This document shows, one piece after another, positions 18,136 to 30,100 of a DNA stretch of 64,000 nt (position 1 is the stretch's first letter; each line of letters starts with the position of its first letter). Source of the stretch: Actinomycetes bacterium (GTDB lineage: Bacteria; Actinomycetota; Coriobacteriia; Coriobacteriales; Eggerthellaceae); NCBI GenBank assembly GCA_023394615.1, contig JAEXAI010000002.1, positions 124,001 through 188,000 of the forward strand. Reading direction: 5' to 3'. Made by a program: the position numbers and the translations under genes. The notes under the pieces are model-generated. The model was given only the letters and a program-made list of their open reading frames with translations, was not told the DNA's origin and ran no database searches.

Positions 18136-21100
18136 ATGAGCTTTCGAAGGGCTTTGCACAGCTTTCTCTGCGTGTTCATGAGCGTGGTCATGACGGTGTC
18201 ATTCATGCCCCTGCCCGCCTATGCCGCGACCGACAGCCAGTCTCCATCGGGCAACGGCATTGAAACGCAATCGACGCCCGGTAGCGATCCCGACAACTGG
18301 ACCGTCGTTTACGCGACCCCATACGACGGGGAATACGGCACGTTCACGTTTACGGGCGATGAGGCCACCTATCAAGGCGCATCGTATTACTACAACCATT
18401 CCGATTTGCAGTGGAGCGCTCAGGCAAGCTCGCGTTTCGAATACACCGGAGTGAAATTCACCATCACATCTCAGTATCAGTCGAGTTGTTATGCGCATTA
18501 TCCGGCAAGCGGTCAATCATCGGCGAGCTTGGACGAGGTTTTCGCAAAAGCGGGCATCGACTCGAGCTTTGTTGACGAGGTATACATCGAGCCGGAGTTT
18601 CAGCAGGTAGCCTACAATATCGACGCTGAGGTTATCACCGGCGGTGGTTCGGTAACCAGATCGCTTCAAAATCCTGTTCACGCAGAGCAAGTGGTCACGT
18701 TCACGGCAGTGCCTGATCCGGGTTATGAATTTGTGGAATGGCGCTACGATTCGGGGTCTGCGTACAGTCCGCAAACCACGATAAATATTTTCGCCCAAAA
18801 AGACATGACTTTGGAAGCCTTGTTCCAAAAGATTGAGACGCAAGTGAGCGTTGCCACCGAACTGCCAAGCGGTATGTCCAAAGACGATGCGGTTGTGACT
18901 CCGACGCCAGGCCAATACACGTATTCATATGGCGACGAGATCACCTTGCAGGCCTACTCCAACAATCCCGCATACGAAGTGCAAGGTTGGTACGATTCGA
19001 ACAACAAGCTGGTGGCGTCTGGCAACGATTGCACGTATACGGTGGGAAGCAATCCGGTGTGTCTGACCGCGCGCTATTCCGCAGTGCCCATGACCGATAT
19101 CACCTTTGCGTCGGACCCGGCGGGGGCCGTCGACTCCCATGTTTCAGTGCCCGAAGGCAGCACCGTCACTATGCCCACTCCGCCTCCAATCAGTGGCTAT
19201 GAATTCGATTCATGGTATGGCGAAGGGTCTGACTGGAGTGAAAGCGATGCGGAAGAGACCTTCGATTGGGTGGCTTCCGGCGCGTCGGTCACGTGGACAG
19301 CATTCTACACCGAGTTGATGAAGTCTGTCTACGTTGATCCGGGCCCGTCGCGGCAGGGCCGTGTGTATGTGGACGGGCAGGAAAACCCCATGGAAGGGCC
19401 TGCCACGTTGTCGTTGAGCATGGCGAAATCGCACACGCTGGTTGCAAAGGCACTGCCAGGATACGCGTTTGATTGCTGGTTGAATGATGGCGAGGCGGTG
19501 TCTGATGATGCAACGTACACCTTCGATACCGGTGACTTGGGCCCAGCGGGAACCCCGCAGTTGCAGGCCACCTACAAACAGCTCAGCTACAACATCACCT
19601 GCACGCCCAACAACGATGAGTTAGGCACGGTGGTATCTTCCAATGCTGACGGCGGGGAACTGACCGCTGGTTCGAAAGTTACTTTTACCGCCTACGCCGC
19701 GCAGGGATGCGTCTTCGATGGCTTCTACACCGAAAACGGCGTGCGTTTGCCTGATATGGATGGCAGCTTCACTTTCACGGTGGAGGGCGCGGACAGAAGC
19801 TTCGAAGCGCGTTTCCACGAAACGAATCCTCAGGTAAGCGTGCAATCCGATATCCCGCTGGAAACCGAGGTTACCGGTGCGGGCATCTATGCATATGGCG
19901 CTTCGGTTACGCTGTCGGCGAAAGCGCGCAACCCGCAAGCCTACGTGATTGCCGGGTGGTATGACCAAGATGGCAACCCGGTGGCATCCACGCTGGTAGA
20001 TGGCGTATCCACGGTGACTTTTACGGCTACGGAGTCGACTGAATATACCGTGCATGTGGAAAAAACGAGCAATCCCGTGAGCATCACGGCAAAACCCAAC
20101 GCGAACTATGGCAGCGCTTCTGCGAACCCTTCGGGAGATGTGGCGTGGGGCGGCACGGCTGCACTTTCAGCAACCCCCTCTGCGAACAAAAGCTTCCTGT
20201 GCTGGATGCAGAACGGACGGGTGCTGTCGCGTGATGCGAGCTATGCCTATACGGTGAGCAGTTTCGATACCGTATACGCGTGGTTCATCGACACCGACGC
20301 AACCAACCAGGCTATCGTGCAAACCCAGGTGAACAATCCTCTGGGCGGCAGCGCAAGCGGCGGCAGCGTGTATGCGAAAGGGACCACCGCTACGTTGAAG
20401 GCCACCGCACACGATGGCTATGATTTCGTCGGCTGGACCGATCAAGATGGCACGCAGGTGGGCGGCGCGGACAGCGCGACGCTGTCGTATGCCGTGACGG
20501 GCGACGCCACGCTGACCGCGAACTTCAAACTAAAGACCGCTCGCATAACCGCAAGCGTTGAACCTGGCGGCGCGGGCACGGTTTGGGGTGATGGCATAAA
20601 GCGACAAGGGGCGGCCTATGCGTTGGTCGCGCGTGCGTCCGAAGGTTACGTGTTCGATCATTGGGAAGATGCCCAGGGCGCAAACGTGGGCACCGATGCG
20701 GTATTGACCGGGACCATTGGGCAGACGGACGAAGCATTCACGGCGTATTTCACGCTGCAGACGTTCGAGCTGCCCAGCATCACCTATCGCGCCGATGACC
20801 AGGGCGCCACTCATGAAGCATGGGGCAGCGTGGCCTATCAGGTGTATCGCGACGGATCGGAAGATCCGCTGGAGCAGCCCTTGGAATTGCTCTATGGCGA
20901 CAAGGTGGTGGTTTCTGCCACTCCGGCATCGGATGCCTATGCCTTTGCGGGCTATGAAGATGCGAGCGGTGCTGCTGTGGGCAACGGAGCCATCTACACC
21001 ATAGATGCAGTGAATGCGCCCGTCGTGCTTTCCGTCGATTTCGCGCAGAAGGCTTCTGCCAGCGTGCAGATGACCACGCAGGTGGAAAAGCCCGAAAGTG

Positions 21101-24100
21101 CGCTTGAGGGCGTGGATTGGACGACGAAAGCGGATTCGCAGCTTACTGGGTACGTGGGCGACATCGTGACAGCCGACTGTAGCGACGTGACGAATGAGAA
21201 TTTGGATTTCGCGGGTTGGTATGAAACGGTCGCGGCCGACCCGACCAATCCGGCTGACCCTGCCGACCCTGCGGCGGCATCAGCTGCGGCAGCCGATCCT
21301 GCTGACCCGACTGACCCGACGCAGCCGCGCTTGGTCTCTACCGACCGAGCGTTTCAATACACGCTTTCGGGCAACACCACGCTCACGGCCAAGTTCACAG
21401 CCAAGACATACGGCATCAGCATGCAGCAGGGACGTTGCAACGATGATTCGACTGCATCAGGTGTGACCGTGACCAGCGCGAACTGCTATCGCAACGAAGG
21501 CGACAGCGTGCAACTGGCCTGCACGCCCAACGACAATACTGACTTTTCCGCATGGCACATCAGCGCGTCGCCGATGAGCAAGGAAAGCGGCGTCTTGGGG
21601 TATATTATCCCCGGTTCTGCGGCAGAATGCACGTTCACGCTCAACCCAGACGTAGTGAACATTCCCTCGAACAACATCATTTACGCTCAGCCGGTGTATT
21701 CGGGCATGCTCCGCTACATCACGCTGCTCTCGAACGATTCGGAAATGGGCATACCGTTTTCCGAAGGCGAGTATTACAAGGGAGATGTGGTGACCTTCTA
21801 CGGCGCGCCCGCGCCCGACGAAAACGAGGGCCACCTGTACCTTGCTGATTCATGGACCGACGAGGACGGCAACGAGGTTCCCGCAAATGATGATGGGTCG
21901 TGTACCATTACCATCGATGCTTCCAACACGCTGACGGTGCATTTCAAAGAGGAGAAGACCGACCAGGAAAAAATGTTCGAAACGATGCAAGTGGCGATGA
22001 TCGCCAGCGTTACGGCGCTGATTGTGCTCGCCGGAATCTACCTGCCCGAAGAAGTGCCGAAGTTAACCGAACTGTTGGGTGATATAAAAAAGGCAACGAG
22101 TTTAGATGAATTAATAAACGACACGGGAATAATCGAAGGTATCGTCGAAGATCTGAATGAGGCAAGAGGTGATAAGCGTCACAAGGACAAGGAGCGCACC
22201 ATCATCGTGGGCAATGATGGCGGCGGAACTGCCACAGGCGGTGGCGTGAAGACGATAGGGGAGACAGCCCATCTGCGCGCGAACCCCTCAGAACACTACA
22301 CGTTTTCCTATTGGAAGCATGGTGCGGAGAAGCTTCCCGGCACGGGCACAGATAACGAGCTGCGGGTGGAAGTGACGAAAGCCACGCCTCAGGAGACCAC
22401 CTACACCGCCATCTTCGACAAGATGATTCACATACAGGCGAATGCCGCCAACGAGAATCTGGAAGCGGCCACCGATGGCGGCACGGTTTCCGTGAAGGAT
22501 GCTTGGGTGAAATCCGGCGATAACTACACCATTTCCGCCACGGCTGCCGAGGGCTACGAATTCGACGGCTGGTATGAAGCGGGCGAGACCACGGTGGCAT
22601 CAAAGGAAGCCGTCTACACGTTCAAGGCTGAAAAAGACCGCAATCTTGTGGCCAAGTTCAAAGCAAAGGCGTACACCATTACCACTACCAGCGACCCGGT
22701 GGGTGCAGGTGATTTCACCATCAACGAGGTGCCTTTGGAAGGCACCACGAAATCCGTGGACCCAGGCTCAACGGTGACCTTGCGCGAATCAGCCAACAAC
22801 GTGCCGGAAACCACTCCCGAGCGGCCCTATCGCTTCACTGGCTGGATAGTGGACGGCGTGGACAAGGGCGCTGCCGAAACAATCACGTTCGTGGCGAATT
22901 CCGATACCACGGTAATCGCACATTATGACACGAAAGACACGGTCAGCGTTACCACCACGGCCGATCCAGTAGGTGCGGGTACGGCTACGGGTGGCGGTGC
23001 TGAAGTGAAGATTGGCACCACTACCACGCTCACGGCCACGCCTGGCGAGCTCGAAGGCAAGAAATACTACTTCGAAAGCTGGCAGGAACGTTCCGCGGAT
23101 GGCGTGACCACGCCTCTTACCTGCACCGACCCCACATCTAAAGTGGTCGAATACGTAGCTAAGCACGACACGAATGCTGTTGCGGTATTCAAGTCGGGCG
23201 CGGTGGATCTGAAAGCGGTGGTAGTGCCAAGCGACTTGACAACTTCGGTAACCATAGAGGGCACGGGGCAGTTCAAGCCCGGCGAATCCCATACGCTGAT
23301 AGCTAAACTGGACGAGACGAAAAAAGACGACTACACCTTCGAGGGGTGGTTCACCAGCGCGGAGGGCGAAACCGCCGTATGCAAGGAAACCACTTACACC
23401 ATTGCGAATCTGGACACGGATACCACACTCTATGCCCGCTACCACAAAACCAAGGTAACGATAAAGGCGCTCAGCGATAATGCGGAACAAGGTAGTGTTG
23501 AGCCGCTCGAGAAAACATACGACAACGGTGCAGAGGCCACGGTAGTGGCAACGGCCAAGACCGGCTACGCTTTCAAGAAATGGACATCTACCGACGGCAA
23601 AGAATCAGCGAAGGCCACCTATACCTTTAAAGCCACTGAGGACAAAACGCTTACCGCCATCTTCGAGAAGGCGAAGGCTCAGAAAATCTACGTTATCGCG
23701 GATGCGGCAGACGGGGGCACAGTTACGGAAAACGGCACGAAGCCGCCCGTGGCCGGTACCGACTATCAGGTGGATGACAAGATAGAGCTTACGGCAAAGG
23801 CGAAAAGCGGCTACTACTTTATGGGTTGGTACTGCGATGGGTCGCTGGTCAGCATGAATGCCGACACGCAAGTTACGGTGAAGAAGAACTCGGGCAACAT
23901 GAGTATTTACGTGGCCGCTTTCAATCCTGTCGATAAATGCGTGTTCGCTTATGCCGATCCCACTGACGGGGGCAGTGTGTCCACGAGCTTTGTGGTGGTG
24001 GACAAGAATTCGCAGGCCACATTGGCGGCTATCGCGAAACCGGGTTACGAATTCGAGGGTTGGTACGACATACTGGGCAAACAGGTAAGCACCGATGCCA

Positions 24101-27100
24101 TCTACACGTTCACCGTGCGTTTCCCCAAAGTTCTGAAGGCTGAATTCTCGCTGGTGGGATTTGCCACGTCGGCTCAAACGTATCTGCAAACTGATAGCGA
24201 CATGGAAGCGAACAGTAACGTCGGCAGCGTTTCGGGCGCAGGTACAACAGCCCCAGGTGTGGAAACATGCCTGCAAGCCACTGCAAACGAAGGCTACGTG
24301 TTCGATCATTGGGAAGATGCGAATGGGAACACCGTTTCCACCGATTCTTCCTACTACGTCACGCCCACCTATGACGTTTCGTTCAAGGCAGTGTTCAAGC
24401 AGGCGTCCTATACGCTGACGCTTGCGCCGCAGGTTATAGCCACGGGCGTGGTGGGCGGTGCCGGCACATATGCGGCAGGGTCCACTGCTACCGCTACGGC
24501 TATCCCCAACAGTGGATGTACGTTCATCGGCTGGTACGAAGACAATGCCTGTGTATCGTCTGACCCAGCGTATCAGCTGGTCATGGATGGCAATCATAGC
24601 CTGACGGCTTTGTTTGACGAGGCGAGCGACTACACCGTGAAAGCGACGGTGGCGCAAGCGGGCGGTGGACTTGCGCTAGGTGCGGGGTCGTATGCCAAGG
24701 GCGATTCAGCCATCTTGAATGCGGTTGCCAATGCAGGCTACGAATTTGCTTCTTGGCAAGATGCCGCCACGGGGGAAGTGGTGTCTACCGATGCGAATTG
24801 GACCTTCGCGGTCTCCGACGATGTAGACGTAGTGGCTACCTTTGACAAGATCGAGTACTCCTTGAGTACTGACGTGCAGGGTAAAGGCTCGGTGCCCGAT
24901 GGCGCATTGTATTCGATTGGCGATCGTATTCGTCTGCTGGCTGTGCCCGATGACGGCTATAAGTTCGCGGGATGGTACCTGTCGATAGACGACGGCGCGC
25001 AGACTCAGGACGCTGTGAACATAGGCACTGCGGCGCAGCTTGATTTCACGTTCGACAGCGCGCTGGCGCAGTATTTAGGCGATGCCCGCACGGGCACGCT
25101 TACTGCTCGCTTTGTGTCGGCCGATTCGTGCTCCGTGCAGGTAAGCACAACGCCTGCGTTGGGTGCGGGTAGTGTCAGCGGGGACGGATCGTATACTGCA
25201 GGTGCGCAGGTAACGCTGAGCCCTGCTCCTGCGGCCAACTATGGTTTCGACCATTGGGAAGATGCGAACGGCAACACAATCACCGAAGGCGTGTCTGCCG
25301 ACGGCGCGGGCACCTACACTTTCACCGTGAATGCAGATGTGAATCTGACCTGCGTGTTCAAGGTTGTGAAGCAGATAAACGTGACTGCGAAAGCCAGCTC
25401 GTCGGTGAAAGGGTTCGTTTCGATACTGAATCCGCTGACCAATGACACAACTGTGAGCGTGGATCCGGGCACCGTGTTCATCGCATACGCCCATGGCATA
25501 TTCGGCAAGCATTTCCTGCATTGGGTGGACGAATCGGGCAATGTGGTTGCCTACGATAAACTTCTTGTCAGACCCGTGCAGGGCGACAAGGGGGACAAGG
25601 TTTACACGGCCGTTTTCGCTGCTGCGGGTGCGGAAGTGAAAGCGCTTGCCCAACCGACGGAAGGCGGGCATGCGGTGGCTATCGGCGGCTCGAAAACCTC
25701 GGATTCCAAAACCACTTTGATTGCCCTTCCCAAAAAAGGGTGGAAGTTCACCTACTGGACCGACGAAGCTGGAGCCATCAGCAGTATCGGGAGCGTCTTC
25801 GCCATAACGTGGCTTCCCGGTGGCACAGCCCGTACGTACACGGCGCATTTCGTACGCGAGCAGTATGACATAAGCGCGGCGGTGGCCGATGCCAGCGGTA
25901 CGGCTTCAAGTACCTTGGGAAGTGTTTCCGCTGCGAATACCGATGGCACATCGCTGGCTGATGCAGCGTCGTCGGTCGACTTCTCTTTGACGTCGGATGA
26001 GAGCGCGATTCTTACGGCTGTGCCTGCGGTGGGGTCGACGTTCTTGGGTTGGTACGATGCTGCAGCTGCTGCTACAGATGATCCGCTGTCCCAAGATACT
26101 AGCTACACGCTTGCGCCTACCGACGACACATCACTGCAAGCTCGCTTCGCGCCTGTTGAAACCTATACCATCACGTCGTCTGTTGTTGGTAGCGGCACGA
26201 TCGATCCTGCAGGTGCCACCACGGTGAACGCGGGGGACGACAAGACGTTCACCATCACACCGGGTGCTGGGAGCTATTTGTCTTCCGTGGCGGTTGACGG
26301 CTGCGCCATCGATTTGAGCGCATATGCAAGCGGCGCGTATACGTACACATTTTCCGACGTGCAAAAGGATTCCACCATTGCCGCCGTGTTTACGGATGTC
26401 GCTCAAGCGAACATTGTGGAACAGCCTGTGTCGCAGGCGGTTTTGGCGGGGACGACTGCTACCTTCAACTGCTTGGCGCAAACCTCCGATGCTGATGCGA
26501 CACTCACCTATCAATGGGTACGCAAAGGCGCAGGAGGTGTTGACGTTCCCATTGATGGTGCTGTTTCCAGCACGCTTTCACTTGCGAACGTGAGCAATGC
26601 CGATGTAGGCGACTACGCGTGCGTTGTCACCACTGCGCTCAAGGGCGCGAAAGCTACGCAGCAGAGTGCTGCGGCAACGCTGTCCATTGCCAGTGGAGGC
26701 GATATCGTCTTCAACGCAACATCGCTTGCGCCGGCAACTTACGATACTGCCTATGATGCAGCGCTTGCTCCTGCTTTCGGCGGCACGGGAACCGGTGGCT
26801 TTGACTATGAGGTGGTATCAGCGGCTGGCGGTGCAAGTACGTCCGTCCTGCCGACGGGTCTTTCGCTGAGCGTTGACGTACAAGGTGCGCCACACATCAG
26901 CGGCACTTATACCGGCACCGTCAAAGGCAATGCTGCTTTCACCATACGCGCATTCGATAAAACCAATCATGCGAAATTCGCCGATGCTAGCTTCTCAATC
27001 AACCTGCAAGCGAAGCACGTGAGTCTGGCTTTCGATACGACGGCTTTCACGTTCAATGGTTTATCGCAGACGCCGCGTGCGACCAATGTGCCTGACGGCG

Positions 27101-30100
27101 TTGCGGTGGGCTACACGTATTCCAGTGCAGCGGGCTCTCCGCTTATAGCATCTGGCCAGGTGCCTACGCATGCAGGTTCGTATGCCGTGTCGGCGAGCGG
27201 CACGTCGGGTGATGGCATGATTCAGGCTTCTGGTAGTGCGGCGTTCACTATCGCGCCTGCGCAGGTTTCGTTCACGCTGGGTAATTTGAACCCCACTTAT
27301 GATGGCACGGCACATGCGGTAGCAGTTTCGCCATCGTCTGCGTTGATTACGGCCAAGTCTTACCGCGTTACCTATACAGGCGAGCCTGCGACGGCCTATC
27401 CCACAACTACGATAGCACCCGTGAATGCAGGTACCTACCATACATCGCTAACGCTCGACGATCCAGACTTCACGCTTGTGTCAGGCGGGCAGCCGACAAC
27501 TGCAATCACAGCCGATTTGGTGATAGCCAAGGCAACCCAAACCATTGAAGGCACCACGTCATATAAACTGAACTACGACTCCGATGCCACCATGTTGGAT
27601 GCGAAACTCACATCTCCGGCGAATTCGGATAACGAGATTGCCTACACACTGGACAGCGGTGGAGACTACGTTGCCTTGGACGGTTTCTACATAACGCCGA
27701 AGGCGCAGGGTACTGGTCAAATAAGCGCTCAGGCTCCCGAGACCTGCAATTATTCTGCCTCCAACAAGTTGACCATTGCTGTTACTGTGGGACCGTCTGA
27801 TGCCGCGCGTATCGACTTAGCCGACCAGAGCGTCACCTACGACAAAACGGCCCATCCCGCGCAGTTCACCTGCTCGGGTGCTGCCACGTGGAAGACCACC
27901 TACACTGGTACGGGCACGACGGACTACGCAACCACCGAAACGGCACCTGTCCATGCGGGCACCTATCGAGTGGATGTGGTAACCACCGACCCGAACTACA
28001 CGCAGACAAGTGCAACGGCCACGCTTACTATCATGCCTGTCTCCTTGCGCGTGAAAGCGGACGACAAGACGCGTACCTATGGGCAGTCCAACCCCGAATT
28101 TACCTATCAGGTGGAAGGCTCACCTGCTGGCAATGATGTGCTTGGCGTTGATTGTACCTGCGCGGCCACGAACGTATCCGATGCGGGAACCTACCCCATC
28201 AGCGTAGCTGCGAGCGTTTCAAGCCCTGCAGGCTCGGCCGTGGTTTCTGCTGCCTCCGACTACGCCATCTATGCAGGTGCATCTACCCTTACGGTGGAAA
28301 AATCGAACGTAGATATGGTGCTTTCGGGAACCGGTTTTACCTACAACACGTTGGCTCAGACACCTGCGCTCAGCGGCGTATCCAGTGAATTGCTGCCTTT
28401 CGTGACCTATGAATACACGGGCACTCCGTCATCGGGCGGCTATTACTCATCGTCTGCAGCGCCTGTGCATGCGGGGACCTATCATGTGAGCGCCACGCTG
28501 AACGCGACGAACTACGAAGGCAGCGTGCAGACCGATTTCACCATCGAGCGCGCGCCTTTGACTATCACCGTCGCAGACGCCACGAAGGTATGGGGCGACG
28601 ACAATCCTGTGTTTGGCAGTACTTCCATAACAGGACTACAAGGTATGCAGACTGCAGCCGATGCGGGAGTGTCTTTTGCCTGCACAGCCGAAAAGTTCTC
28701 TAATGTGGGAACCTATGCCATTGATGCGGTAGTTGACTCTTTTGACTACACGTTGGGATCTCAGTTGCCGGGTGCGCTCAGTATCACGAAACGTGAGGCG
28801 ATATCGAACTTCGATCCTGCCACTACCAAACTGACGTACAATGCCGCGCCGCAGTCTCCGAAGCTGCAAGGTGCTGTTGCAGGTATGGAGGATTACGTCA
28901 CCTTCGAATATTCGGGTACGGGCTCGACCGTCTATGCCACCTCGCCCACTGCACCTACCCATGCGGGCACCTACCACGTGAGCGCGAAACTGTCCGGACA
29001 AAACGTGGAAGTGGATGCGGCCACCGACTTCACCATCGGCAAAGCTGCTGTTTCGTGCGCGGTGAATGCGGCCACGCGTGCATATGGCGATGAGAACCCG
29101 CAGTTCACGTCAACTATCACGGGATTGCAGGGAAGCGATACCGCAACGGTGGATTATCAATGCGCGAAGGGCCCAGCGGCAGATGCGGGCACGTACCTCG
29201 ACGCAATCACGGCAACGATGGATATGGGCACAGCGGCGGCTGACTATGAAGCATCCACGCCAGTGCCTGCAACCCTTACCGTCACGCCTGCGCCTCTTGC
29301 CATCTCGGTAGATAATGCGCAGCGTGAACACGGGCAGGCCAATCCTGCGTTTTCGTCTCAAGTGACCGGGCTGAAGAACGGTGATGCTGCGATTATCGCC
29401 TATACCTGCGTAGCTACGGCGGAATCAGACGTAGGCACCTACGCCATCCGCGCGGATGTGACGGCTTTGGCATCTGGTGTCGCCGCCGGGAAATCAGCTG
29501 CGTCAAACTATACGACGACCATCACCGATGGCGTGCTTACTGTGGGCAAGCATCAAAACGCAATTACCTTCACGGGCGATAGCTTCACTTACAACGCGGC
29601 TGCACAATCGCCCACCATTCAGGGGGTGCCCCAGGCGCTGACGGGCTCGGTGGTTTACCTATACAGCGGCACGGTCAACGATGGTAGCGATTACCTGTCG
29701 GAGACAGCCCCCACCCATGCAGGTGTCTACACTGCGCATGCCTATATCGTAGACAAAAACGAAGCGGGGCAGGCGCAAGCAGATTTCGTTATCGAGCAGG
29801 CACCGGTGAAGATTGCGGTCGATGATGCGCAGAAGGTTTGGGGCAGCAAGAATCCGCAGTTCACCAGTACGGTAAGCGGTGTGCTGCCCGGCGATACGCT
29901 TGCGGTTGACTATGCGTGTCAAGCCACGCGTTTCTCGCCAGTGGGCAGCTACACCATTCGCGCCGCCGAGGCGGCGGGCGAGTCCTCAAGCGACTATACC
30001 GTCACAGTGGATACCGGTGTGCTTAGCGTTTCAAAGCTCAAGCGCGAGTTCGCTTTCGATAGCTTTACGGGCACCTACAACGGTTCTGCCCAAACGCCGC

